Shown here piece after piece: positions 1 to 8,509 of a DNA stretch of 63,347 bases. The notes under the pieces are model-generated. The model was not told the origin of the DNA. It ran no database searches and saw nothing but the letters and a program-made list of their open reading frames with translations. Every line of letters begins with the position of its first letter. The first letter of the stretch is position 1. This DNA is from an uncultured Nitrosospira sp. (GTDB lineage: Bacteria; Nitrospirota; Nitrospiria; Nitrospirales; Nitrospiraceae). The DNA lies in contig CAADGK010000002.1 of assembly GCA_900696515.1 (NCBI GenBank), positions 1 to 63,347 on the forward strand, given 5' to 3'. A program made the translations under genes and the position numbers.

Positions 1-2
1 AG

Positions 3-470
3 GTCCTTGGGAAGGCGCTGCCCGGTGAGCTACAAGCCAAACTTCAGCAGAAAAATTTGGGATTGGATTACCGAACGTTGGATCGCGCCGTCGCCAAAGG
101 TGGTGACATCAAGTATATCGATTTTCGCAAGGACTGGTCCCCGCACTTTAAGCGGCTCTGTATCATGCCGGATGGACGACTGGTTGAGACCGGGGGGATT
201 CAAGAATTTGCTCAGCTGCATGGCATTACCGTGGCTCAGGCCCAGGCTCTGATTCAGCAGGGCGGGACGCTTGAGGTGAATGACGAGGTATTGGCCTGTC
301 AGATTGTCAACGGTCAACCGGCCGTGGCGAGGTTTAGTGCGATGAATTATGCAAAGGCGAAGGACTTGGTCTCTTCGAAGGGACTACACATGATGGACGC
401 TCTCAGTGAAGTCGGGTATGCGGATCCAGCGATGATGCGAGGGCTTGCGCGAAAAACACTGCGTGCATGA
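3..470 (+). CDS. Unknown protein, 5' end cut off by the window edge
   Basis: The reading frame is open from the first bases of the window to a TGA at 468-470, so the true start lies upstream. About 155 residues are visible. The visible part is soluble, with no membrane segment or signal peptide. It contains a stretch reading like a small mixed alpha/beta domain (IKYIDFRKDWSPHFKRL around the middle) and an Ala/Gln-rich helix (VAQAQALIQQGG). I do not recognise the family. It converges on the VanZ-like gene, with only a few bases between the two stop codons. A shorter version from TTG 57 is possible, but the open frame upstream makes truncation by the window more likely. Confidence 0.6.
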   Translation, partial: VLGKALPGELQAKLQQKNLGLDYRTLDRAVAKGGDIKYIDFRKDWSPHFKRLCIMPDGRLVETGGIQEFAQLHGITVAQAQALIQQGGTLEVNDEVLACQIVNGQPAVARFSAMNYAKAKDLVSSKGLHMMDALSEVGYADPAMMRGLARKTLRA

Positions 471-475
471 CCTAA

Positions 476-1033
476 TTATCGCGGGTGATTCTGTTCTAGT
501 GGGAGCTCCTGCCTACAAACGCTAGTGGTTTTATTGAAGCACTGTTGTCCGAAAAGCGGTGTCAACCATCGAGGTAGCCAGGGCTCTATTGAAGTTATCG
601 CCGGCTGTTTCTCTGCGGCGTACCCACCAAGGCCCGCGCCGAGCACGTTGCATGCCACATCCGTCATCGAAGGAAGGCGATTATGACAGAAGACTTGGAA
701 GAGTTCAGCAGAAAGCGAGACGCCTCCTGCGACAGCGATAATCGTCCCCATGGTCCAACGAGGGGATGGATTGGAATAGAGTTGATAATGAAGCAGGTAT
801 CCGAACACCATGAACCAAAGGGTATTGCCGAAGACGTCTTTGAGCATACTCCGAGACAAGAGAAAGTCCTGAAACGGGATCCATCGGATATGGTTCCAGT
901 GCGGATGTCCAGCGAAATTGCTCAAGGGAAAGAGCGGCGCAACAGCCAAGAGAATCAGTAAGAACCAAATCGTGCCGGTCTTCAATCTTGATCGGGTGAG
1001 GAACGTGGTCGGGGAGGATACCTCGATATCCAT
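476..1033 (-). CDS. VanZ-like family membrane protein
   Basis: The protein has 185 residues and starts at an ATG. The first hydrophobic segment (about 20-42) is followed by a loop rich in W, H and R. Two or three further membrane segments lie at about 65-150. The motif around SAELFQVFCHNRLPSMTDVACNVLGA matches the VanZ-like consensus (E-x-x-Q...R..s..D...N..G). VanZ gives low-level teicoplanin resistance in enterococci, but most family members are uncharacterised inner-membrane proteins. The last roughly 45 residues form a hydrophilic tail. No resistance operon surrounds it, so a resistance role is not implied. Confidence 0.75.
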   Translation of the reverse strand: MDIEVSSPTTFLTRSRLKTGTIWFLLILLAVAPLFPLSNFAGHPHWNHIRWIPFQDFLLSRSMLKDVFGNTLWFMVFGYLLHYQLYSNPSPRWTMGTIIAVAGGVSLSAELFQVFCHNRLPSMTDVACNVLGAGLGGYAAEKQPAITSIEPWLPRWLTPLFGQQCFNKTTSVCRQELPLEQNHPR

Positions 1034-1207
1034 AGGGTACCATCGCAGATTCTGACGGATCAGGCTAGCTATCCGAAGTCACAAGTATACATGATAGGTG
1101 GGGGGCCTGGTCAGTGCAGCAACCAGTTCAGTCTCCAAGGGCTGGGAGGGTATCGAATCAGGAAGAAGGGTGGTAAGCCGGGGTTGACGGGAAGGGGCGC
1201 CTGGTTG

Positions 1208-1570
1208 TCAGGCCGCCAGTTCTTCTTTTACAGCATCAAGCAGTTTATTGATATCGAACGGTTTTTCAAATGCCCGGCGAGCACCGAAGAGTTTTGCGAC
1301 ATTGAGGAAGTTGTGGTCGCCCTGGGCTCCTGTAATTGCAATCACTTTGGCATCAAGGTATTCGCGGGTGAGTTGTAGTGTGGCCTCAAGGCCGTCCGTT
1401 TCCGGCATCAGGAGATCCATAATCACAAGGTCGACAGGTTCCTTCTGATAGAGGGCGAGCCCCTTGCGGCCGTCTTCTGCTTCAAGTACGCGGTGCCCTG
1501 CCTTCTGCAGAACGCCTTTGAGCAACCCTCTAATGGATTGCTCATCATCGATGACAAGGATAGTGGCCAT
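1208..1570 (-). CDS. Single-domain response regulator (CheY-like receiver)
   Basis: The 120 residues form one receiver domain. The acidic pocket is D8-D9, the phosphoacceptor is D52 in the run VIMDLLMPETDG, the switch Thr is T80 and the conserved Lys is K103 in EKPF. There is no output domain, so it probably signals by protein contact or acts as a phosphorelay intermediate. No histidine kinase lies next to it, making it an orphan. The ATG start at 1570 sits directly before the first beta-strand (ATILVIDDE). It faces away from the DUF882 gene across a 325-base divergent region. Confidence 0.9.
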   Translation of the reverse strand: MATILVIDDEQSIRGLLKGVLQKAGHRVLEAEDGRKGLALYQKEPVDLVIMDLLMPETDGLEATLQLTREYLDAKVIAITGAQGDHNFLNVAKLFGARRAFEKPFDINKLLDAVKEELAA

Positions 1571-1806
1571 AAGTACTCGCGTCGTTATGGTTCGATCTTA
1601 CCTGGGAGGCCATGGACTGTCTAGAAATAAAACGATACCGGGCGATAGGTGCAATTGGTGGATGCTAGTAGGGCCCAACCGGTTCGGTCCCGATCTCTTT
1701 ATCTTCGAGGAGCGGCACGTCATTCGCACATCGACATCCGGTATCATCTTCCTTTTGCAACGATTTGCCGGAGATTCAAGCCCATCGACCCGTTGAAATA
1801 ATTGGT

Positions 1807-1835
1807 TGACCCAGTTTTTGTTTTTTGTTACAAGC
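1807..1835 (+). promoter_or_regulatory. Candidate sigma-70 promoter for the DUF882 gene
   Basis: TTGACC (1807-1812) and TACAAG (1830-1835) are separated by 17 bases of T-rich sequence, about 60 bases before the GTG start at 1896. The -35 box is near consensus and the -10 box is weak. It lies in the 325-base divergent region 1571-1895, where I see no other feature. Confidence 0.4.
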
Positions 1836-1895
1836 GTGCAGCTTTAAACCCAACGCTGTTCAATCTTTGGACGTCACAGGTAGGAAGGTGCTTCC

Positions 1896-2474
1896 GTGAA
1901 TAGAGCCGATCAGTCTACATGGGCTTGGACCCGTCGAGCGTTTCTTCAAGTTTCTCTGGTCGGGACTCTCCTGCTAAGCGGGCGGTTGATTGGTCCGCAG
2001 CCCGTTCAAGCTCGCGAGCTTCCTGAAGGCAGATTGACATTGGTCAACATCTGGACCGATGAGCGGTTGGATGTGACCTATCGAGACGAATCCGGGACGT
2101 ATGATCTTGCGGCGCTTGATGATGTGAATTATCTCCTCCGTTGCCACAACACCGGGGAGATCGGTGCGATTGATGTACGGGTGTTGGAGCATGTCAATTT
2201 GGTGCAGAAAAAGCTTGGGACTCAGCAAGAGATCCATGTCATCTCAGGTTTTCGATCCCCGGAGTACAACGATCTTTTAGTGAGGACCGGGCAGCAAGCC
2301 GCTCGAAACAGCTTGCACGTGCAGGGGCAGGCTATCGACCTCAGCATTCCCGGTATTCCCTTGAAGAAGCTTCGGGAGGCTGCGCTTGAATTGCGGTATG
2401 GCGGGGTCGGCTCGTATAGAAATTCGACCTATGTACACTTAGACTCGGGTCCCTTCCGATCCTGGTATCACTAA
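1896..2474 (+). CDS. Tat-exported YcbK/DUF882-family peptidase-like protein (M15 fold)
   Basis: The protein has 192 residues. It starts at GTG 1896 behind a good ribosome site (AGGAAGG, 1882-1888). The N-terminus carries a twin-arginine motif (T-RR-AFLQ) followed by a hydrophobic stretch and an A-rich end, so export of a folded, probably metal-bound protein is expected. The C-terminal half shows the DUF882/peptidase M15_3 pattern: SGFRSPEYN, then SLHVQGQAIDL (zinc His and Asp), then YVHLDSG (second zinc His). Relatives act on, or are proposed to act on, peptidoglycan peptides in the periplasm. It is monocistronic here. Confidence 0.85.
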   Translation: MNRADQSTWAWTRRAFLQVSLVGTLLLSGRLIGPQPVQARELPEGRLTLVNIWTDERLDVTYRDESGTYDLAALDDVNYLLRCHNTGEIGAIDVRVLEHVNLVQKKLGTQQEIHVISGFRSPEYNDLLVRTGQQAARNSLHVQGQAIDLSIPGIPLKKLREAALELRYGGVGSYRNSTYVHLDSGPFRSWYH

Positions 2475-2703
2475 CACGCATTCTATCCGCTGAGAGCCGC
2501 GCACTCTGCACGGCGCCGCATCAAGTGTTTCTCCTTTAGTCAGATCCCTGTGGTATGCGGGGTTGTCCCTGCAGGCCTCCTCAAAGGATTGTCGAAAGAA
2601 AGAGCCCGGCTCGGCGGCCCGGCGTTTAAAATCAGAGCAAAACCATGATGGTGAAGTCCTCGGCGTTCAGAGGTATCAAGAGAGGCATCTATTAAAGGTT
2701 CTT

Positions 2704-4914
2704 TTATTTCTCTCGCTTCAGCAATAGAACGGAGAGCGGAGGGAGCGTCATCGTCAGGGAATAGGAGAATCCATGGCTCGGAGTCTTGTCAGCATGTAGC
2801 CCACCGCCGTTTCCAATATTACTGCCGCTGTAGGCGATACCATCGGTATTGATCAGTTCTCGATACCATCCGGCTTCCGGAACTCCGAGGCGATAGCCAT
2901 ACCGGGGAACGGGGGTGAAGTTGCAGACGCAGAGGATTGCCTCGCCCTGATTCCTAGCCTTGCGAAGATATGCGATGACGGAATTGTTGGAGTCACTGAA
3001 ATCAATCCATTGAAATCCGTCCCAGTCAAAGTCGATCTCGTGTAATGCAGGTTCCTGGCGATAGAGTCGATTCAGATCGCGGGTGAGCCGTTGTAATCCA
3101 CGATGCGGCTCGTATTCGCAGAGATGCCAGTCAAGGCTGGTGTCATGGTTCCATTCTTGCCACTGCCCGAACTCACCACCCATGAACAGCATCTTTTTCC
3201 CGGGGTGGCTGTACATGTATCCATACAGCAGCCGGAGATTGGCGAAGCGTTGCCATACATCGCCGGGCATCTTGTCGAGCAAGGTTCGTTTGCCGTAGAC
3301 CACTTCGTCATGAGAGAGGGCAAGAACGAAGTTCTCACTGAAGGCATAGAGGAGACCAAACGTGATTTGGTTCTGATGAAACCGACGATAGATTGGTTTG
3401 TACTGAAAAAACGCCAACATATCGTGCATCCACCCCATATTCCACTTGAACGTAAAGCCGAGCCCTCCCGTGTAGGTGGGACGGGAAACACCCGGCCACG
3501 ACGTCGACTCTTCCGCAATGGTGATGGTTCCCGGAAATTCCCGGTGGACGAGAATATTGAGTTCCTTGAGCAGCGAGACTGCGCCGAGATTTTCCTTGCC
3601 GCCGAACTCATTCGGAATCCATTCACCATCCTTCCGCCCATAGTCGAGGTAGAGCATGGAGGCCACGGCATCGACGCGTAATCCGTCGATGTGATACTTG
3701 TCCAGCCAGAACAGGGCGCTGTTCAGGAGAAACGTCCGTACCTCCACACGGTCGTAGTTGAAGATTCGGCTATGCCAATCGGGGTGGTATCCTCGGCGCG
3801 GGTCGGCGTGGTCATAGAGATGTGTCCCATCGAACAACGCTAACCCATGTGGATCGTCGGGAAAGTGCGCAGGCGCCCAATCAATGATGATGCCGAGTCC
3901 GGCTTGGTGAGCGCTATCCACAAACGCCATAAATCCCTGTGGTTCCCCATACCGACTGGTGGCGGCAAAGTATCCGGTGGCCTGATAGCCCCATGAGCCG
4001 TCGAAAGGGTGTTCCGTGATCGGGAGAAGCTCAAGGTGGGTATAGCCGAGATCCTTGGCATAAGGGATGAGTTTCTCCGCGAGTTCATGGTATGTCAGCC
4101 ACCGATTGTTTTCTTCCGGCACGCGCATCCAGGATCCCAAGTGTACTTCATAGATCGAGAGGGGCGCCGTGAGAGGATCTCTTGTCGATCGCGCTGCCAT
4201 CCAGGTTTCATCCTGCCACTCGTAGGTAGACAGATCACGCACTACCGACGCCGTTCGTGGGCGAAGCTCGCCGGAGAAGGCATAGGGGTCGGCTTTGAGT
4301 AGAAGGGTGCCGTGTTCCCTGGTTCGAATCTCGTACTTGTACAGGGTCCCTTCCGGGAGGTCCGGAATAAACAGCTCCCAGACGCCGGTCGCTCCGCGGC
4401 TTGCCATAGGATGGAGGAGTCCGTTCCAGCTGTTGAAGTCGCCAACGACGCTGACACGGGTGGCATTCGGAGCCCAGACCACAAAGTGCACACCGCGGGC
4501 GCTTGGGAGGGTGCGGATATGGGCACCGAAGTGTTCATAGGCTTTGAGTAATGTTCCCTCGGCAAACAGGTGCAGGTCAAAATCCGTCAACAACGGGGAA
4601 ACGGCATAGGGATCAAATGTCTCCGTGACGAATCCGTTGAGGTGTGTGATGCGAAGTTGGTATGAGGGGATGGCGGTCGTATCCGGAAGCAATGTCTCAT
4701 AGAGACCCTCTTCGTACACGCGTGTCATGCGACACAAGACGGAGTTGGAGAGGAGTGCAACTTCCTTGACACCTGGTTGCCAGGCTCGGATGGCGAGATG
4801 GGGGCGGCCGTTGATGGAGATCACGTGGGGGCCAAGAACCGAGTGCGGATCCCAATGTGTGCCAGCCCTGAGACGATCGACATCATCCTGTAGAACGGTT
4901 GGCTCGTTTAGCAT
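2704..4914 (-). CDS. glgB: 1,4-alpha-glucan branching enzyme
   Basis: At 736 residues this is the usual GlgB length. It cuts alpha-1,4 chains and re-joins them by alpha-1,6 linkage in glycogen. The N-terminal CBM48-type domains run to about residue 250 (VVWAPNATRVSVVGDFNSW), followed by a GH13 barrel. The barrel shows DWAPAHFP, the nucleophile D415 in GLRVDAVASM, the acid/base pair region IAEES (E468) and the third Asp D536 in LALSHDEV. The C-terminal beta domain ends with LPPLSVLLLKR. It is separated from glgA (32.5 kb), so the glycogen genes are not one operon here. Confidence 0.97.
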   Translation of the reverse strand: MLNEPTVLQDDVDRLRAGTHWDPHSVLGPHVISINGRPHLAIRAWQPGVKEVALLSNSVLCRMTRVYEEGLYETLLPDTTAIPSYQLRITHLNGFVTETFDPYAVSPLLTDFDLHLFAEGTLLKAYEHFGAHIRTLPSARGVHFVVWAPNATRVSVVGDFNSWNGLLHPMASRGATGVWELFIPDLPEGTLYKYEIRTREHGTLLLKADPYAFSGELRPRTASVVRDLSTYEWQDETWMAARSTRDPLTAPLSIYEVHLGSWMRVPEENNRWLTYHELAEKLIPYAKDLGYTHLELLPITEHPFDGSWGYQATGYFAATSRYGEPQGFMAFVDSAHQAGLGIIIDWAPAHFPDDPHGLALFDGTHLYDHADPRRGYHPDWHSRIFNYDRVEVRTFLLNSALFWLDKYHIDGLRVDAVASMLYLDYGRKDGEWIPNEFGGKENLGAVSLLKELNILVHREFPGTITIAEESTSWPGVSRPTYTGGLGFTFKWNMGWMHDMLAFFQYKPIYRRFHQNQITFGLLYAFSENFVLALSHDEVVYGKRTLLDKMPGDVWQRFANLRLLYGYMYSHPGKKMLFMGGEFGQWQEWNHDTSLDWHLCEYEPHRGLQRLTRDLNRLYRQEPALHEIDFDWDGFQWIDFSDSNNSVIAYLRKARNQGEAILCVCNFTPVPRYGYRLGVPEAGWYRELINTDGIAYSGSNIGNGGGLHADKTPSHGFSYSLTMTLPPLSVLLLKREK

Positions 4915-5317
4915 GGACCTATCCTACTGGCGACGACTCTGATTAGGAAGGAGAAAATACGATTTTCTGGGACACCTGAGACTCGGCCGTCCCGCCTGCC
5001 GTTGTCGGCCTCATTCCCTATGTGACTTTGATGGATCCGTTGCGTCCCAATCTCATCTGATCACCGCATCTGGAGATTGCCGATTCTGCCACATTGGTTG
5101 ATCGCGCAGATATCATCACGATGGTGGATCTTGTTCGGAGAGCCGGGTGGCGGAGTATCTTTGGATAGATGTTCACGTATGGCGTCCGGCCCTGGTGGGA
5201 TTGATCGCGCTTGGTCCAGGCCAGCTGTTGGCTGGCGTCTCTGTGCTCGGTCGACTACAGGCCATAGCCAGCCGTTCAAACCAACGGATGTCCGGAGCCA
5301 GACCGAATTGAGCTGAA
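4915..5317. other. 403-base gap between glgB and the DUF4403 gene
   Basis: The gap contains the glgB upstream region. One small perfect inverted repeat is visible (GCCAGC at 5220-5225 and GCTGGC at 5231-5236), with no T-tract on either side. Short open frames exist on both strands, but their compositions do not look like proteins. I see no convincing gene. Confidence 0.5.
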
Positions 5318-6859
5318 TTATGGTTTGTCGGTGACAGTCAGACTAAGTGTTCCATCACTCATTGTACGGATATGCAACGCATTGACATCAGCAAACACGC
5401 CGATGCCTTGGACCGACTCCACGGTTCCATGTATCGAGACGGATGGGCTGAGTGTTCGATTCAGTGTGGTGGCCAGTAGGCCTCGCACACGGTCCGTGGC
5501 TGCAGTCACTCCGAGAATGGATTCGCTGGCGATCAGGTCTCGAAATGTCGAGAAGTCGAGCCAAGTGGCCGTCTTTTGTAAGATCGTCTCTGTCTCGATG
5601 TCATAGCGGAGGCCGCCGATAGAAACCGTCTGTGTGAGGGAGCTCATTTCTGGTTTCCCGACAAAATACACGTGACCGACTGCGTCTCCCGAGAAATCAA
5701 TTCGCACCACCACTTCGTTGCCGCCATTACCCAAGATCGAGGCATTGGTAATGACAAGGAAATACCCTTTCTTTGCGACGCGTTTTCCCGTGAGCCGGTT
5801 TGACAGGTTCTTGGAGAGTGAGGCGTAGTCCAAGGGAATGTCCGTGACGACATGGAACCCCGTGGGAGTGAGCCGGTTTGCCAGTGTTGTAGGGAGTGAG
5901 CCATAGAGTTGGGTATCGGCGGCGCCGTGGAATCCGGTAGAAGTCGGCGGAGTATCAAGCGGAGGAAGGGTGGTACCTCCAGCAGGTGGTTCCGGGCCGA
6001 AGAGGATGACCGGTCTTGCCGTCACGTGGATCGTGTCATCGACCATGGAGCCGGCTCCCGAGAATCCACTATGGCGGACTTTATCGATATTGAATTGGAG
6101 CCAGGCATCCGGTTCTAACTGGATGGGGTTGCGCAGTGTATTCCAGGCAGTTTCCATGTGAGATTTCACTGTCAGCGCATTGATACGGGAAACTGCGCGG
6201 CTGAGTCCTCCTCGAACGAGGTCTGCCAGCTTCTGTCTCACTTCCTGAGCCAGGTCAAGCTCCGCGACTCGTAGTTGGCATGGATCACTGAGGCTCACGG
6301 CCACACTGGCGACCGAGGCAGCCAGCCCGTATGTCGGAGTCAGTTCGGTCGCAATGCTCCCGTGCACGGTGCCCTTTCGTGGCCACTCACTGCCATCGCC
6401 ACATTGTAGCGAAGGGGCTCCAATTTTATATCGAAGGGCGGAGCTCACAAATATATGAGAGCTGGACAGTTCAACACCCTTCCACCATTCACGGAGAGCC
6501 GTGCCTAACGGTGGGTCGTTGGCTTGGTGCGCACCGGAAGCAGCCATCGTGAAATTATCTCGCTCTGCGTAGTATTTGTATTCAGCGCCTTTCGAATGTT
6601 TAATGAAGCTTCCCCAATGGTCGAACTTCTTTGGAATCACGCTGTCATCGTTGGCGGCAGCAAGAAACGGCGATAGATCGACATGGACAGGAACGCTGAT
6701 ACTGGATTCTTGGGCCGGAGGAGAAGGCGGGTGCGGGGTCGCCGGTAGGAGCTTCGGTGCTGGTGGACGAACAATAGGGGTATTGAGTACGGTACAGCTC
6801 ACCAAGGACAGCAACAAGGATATGGCTATGAGCGGATTGCTTATCAATTTGGGAAACAT
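5318..6859 (-). CDS. DUF4403-like lipoprotein
   Basis: The protein has 513 residues. A lipoprotein signal ends in LSLVSC with the lipidated Cys at 22, followed by a Pro-rich linker (about 28-55). The rest reads as a large beta-rich domain beginning SISVPVHVDLSPFLAAAN, with the pattern RYKIGAPS and the later PIQLEPDAWLQFNIDKV. These resemble DUF4403, a family of outer-membrane or periplasmic lipoproteins related to lipid- or ligand-binding beta folds. Their function is not established. The gene stands alone between glgB and the CDF transporter. Confidence 0.65.
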   Translation of the reverse strand: MFPKLISNPLIAISLLLSLVSCTVLNTPIVRPPAPKLLPATPHPPSPPAQESSISVPVHVDLSPFLAAANDDSVIPKKFDHWGSFIKHSKGAEYKYYAERDNFTMAASGAHQANDPPLGTALREWWKGVELSSSHIFVSSALRYKIGAPSLQCGDGSEWPRKGTVHGSIATELTPTYGLAASVASVAVSLSDPCQLRVAELDLAQEVRQKLADLVRGGLSRAVSRINALTVKSHMETAWNTLRNPIQLEPDAWLQFNIDKVRHSGFSGAGSMVDDTIHVTARPVILFGPEPPAGGTTLPPLDTPPTSTGFHGAADTQLYGSLPTTLANRLTPTGFHVVTDIPLDYASLSKNLSNRLTGKRVAKKGYFLVITNASILGNGGNEVVVRIDFSGDAVGHVYFVGKPEMSSLTQTVSIGGLRYDIETETILQKTATWLDFSTFRDLIASESILGVTAATDRVRGLLATTLNRTLSPSVSIHGTVESVQGIGVFADVNALHIRTMSDGTLSLTVTDKP

Positions 6860-7106
6860 TTACTTTCCCCCTTCTAGAGAGTCACAGGTCGTGAGGTTCG
6901 CCGTTTCAAACTGTCTTCAGCCTCTGGATAGCGAGTTCCGGTGATCAAGAAACGCGAGCAGGATACCAGAAACACGCGAGTGTTTGTCAGTGCTCAGTTG
7001 ATCGGGCAGAAAGAGGTCCCGTAGTGGGTAGAATTAGGTTCATAAATTGATTTGTAAACCTTACCATTATGAATACTTACTGAAGTGGGGCAGGGAAGCG
7101 AAATAC

Positions 7107-8045
7107 TTAGTGATGGTGTGCGAAGGTATGGGCTTCGTGGTGGTGCTCGGTCAATTTCCGGAGATCACAGTGGATGTCGTCGGGGTCGCAGCACGTGGTT
7201 TCGAGTTGGATGGTCATGTGTTTGATGCCGAACTCCGTTGTAATGCGGTTTTGAATCAGCTGGAGCAACTCCGGTGCCGTGTGATGCTGTTCGATCATTA
7301 CGTGGCTGGTGAGCATGATCAGCCGAGGCTCGACCGCCCAGATGTGTAGGTCGTGCACGTTCTTGACGCCGGGGACCGCTTCCATGGCGGCAGCCACATG
7401 AGATGTGCTGATGCCTGGTGGTGTCGATTCCAGCAAGACCTCCATCGATTCTTTAAAAATGGGCCAGGCTCCTCGGAGGATGACTCCGACGATCAGCAGG
7501 CTTACGAGAGGGTCGAGGACCGTCAATCCTGTCAGGAGTATCGCGCCGCCACTCACGATCACCCCGAGTGAGACCCAGGCATCTCCTAGCATGTGCCAGA
7601 ACGCACTGCGGATATTGAGGTCGTCTTTCGCTCCATGTTGGAGCAAGAGGGCAATCCCGAGATTGGCGACAAAACTGACCGCAGCAATCGCCATGACCCA
7701 TCCACCGTCGATAGGAACCGGTTGGAGGAGTCGCTTGAGTCCAACAAACGCGATCCCAAACGCGGTCAGTAAGAGGATAAAGCTGTTCAGAAAAGCGGCA
7801 ATAATTCCGGCTCGGTGATAGCCGAATGTTCGGTTCTCGGATGCGGGCCGTGCCGTGAGGAGATGCGCATAGAGGGCAAGAAAGAGGGATCCCTGGTCGA
7901 CGAGGTTGTGGCCGGCATCGCTCATGAGACCAATGCTGTTCAGCATCCAGCCGCCGATGAATTCCGCGGCAATGATCACGGCATTGATGGCTAAGGCCAA
8001 TTGGAGTCGTGATCGGAGATGGGCGTAGGAAGCGAGCCCCGTCAT
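7107..8045 (-). CDS. Cation diffusion facilitator (CzcD/ZitB-like) metal exporter
   Basis: The protein has 312 residues and six membrane segments in the first roughly 200. The metal site pairs are visible: SDAGHNLVD in TM2 and HMLGDAW in TM5 give the HxxxD/DxxxH pattern typical of zinc-exporting CDF proteins. The loop NRTFGYHR after TM2 is characteristic. A cytoplasmic ferredoxin-like domain follows (VHDLHIWAVEPRLIMLTSHV). The protein ends in a Cys- and His-rich tail (CCDPDDIHCD, then HHHEAHTFAHHH). The likely substrate is Zn2+, perhaps also Cd2+ or Co2+, exchanged against protons across the inner membrane. Confidence 0.92.
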   Translation of the reverse strand: MTGLASYAHLRSRLQLALAINAVIIAAEFIGGWMLNSIGLMSDAGHNLVDQGSLFLALYAHLLTARPASENRTFGYHRAGIIAAFLNSFILLLTAFGIAFVGLKRLLQPVPIDGGWVMAIAAVSFVANLGIALLLQHGAKDDLNIRSAFWHMLGDAWVSLGVIVSGGAILLTGLTVLDPLVSLLIVGVILRGAWPIFKESMEVLLESTPPGISTSHVAAAMEAVPGVKNVHDLHIWAVEPRLIMLTSHVMIEQHHTAPELLQLIQNRITTEFGIKHMTIQLETTCCDPDDIHCDLRKLTEHHHEAHTFAHHH

Positions 8046-8509
8046 GTGGGACAGTGTCGCATGAGCGAGTCAACGCGGCAAGTCTCGCCCGCATTATTCA
8101 TGAACGCCTTTACGGCAACCGTCGGCACGCCGCAGTGACTAGCCTGGCCATGGACTTTTTGCGACCAGGCGGGCTGGTTCGCCTCTTGTGATCTCAATAT
8201 GCCGTTTGGAGTATGCTTCGCGAACCGTCATGAACAAAGCGGGCTTGCCGGAGGATTGGGCGGAATCTGTTCAGGAGCCGACGAGCGAGCTGATGGAGAC
8301 GGGGGATGTTCGACCCATACTGGATACTCGGCTCGATCCGGCCCGGTGCTGCTGGTCGCGAGATAAGGTGGCAATCACTTGCGGCAGGCCCATCAGGGCT
8401 GAAACACCGTGTTGGTTTCCGGATGATTTTACTGCGGTCGAGAGGGCATTACGCTGCTGAGCACGTGGGTATGCAGTACTCTCGGCGAGAGCCGGCAGAT
8501 GCGCCTGGG
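8046..8509. other. 464-base gap upstream of the CDF gene
   Basis: No recognisable gene, strong promoter or repeat is visible. A 90-residue open frame on the plus strand (8188-8460) has no ribosome site I trust and no recognisable protein pattern. Confidence 0.45.

Noticed and set aside
4300-4340. tRNA T-loop-like GGTTCGAATC
   Set aside because: It lies inside glgB in a well-supported protein frame, and no cloverleaf forms around it.
5220-5236. Hairpin GCCAGC-TGTTG-GCTGGC as terminator
   Set aside because: Short stem, no T-tract on either strand and no gene end close by.
5077-5316. Open frame of 79 codons between glgB and the DUF4403 gene
   Set aside because: Trp/Arg/Gly-rich sequence without protein-like patterning. 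An opposing chance frame also exists.
8188-8460. Open frame of 90 codons upstream of the CDF gene
   Set aside because: No family resemblance and no clear ribosome site. Reads like a chance frame.
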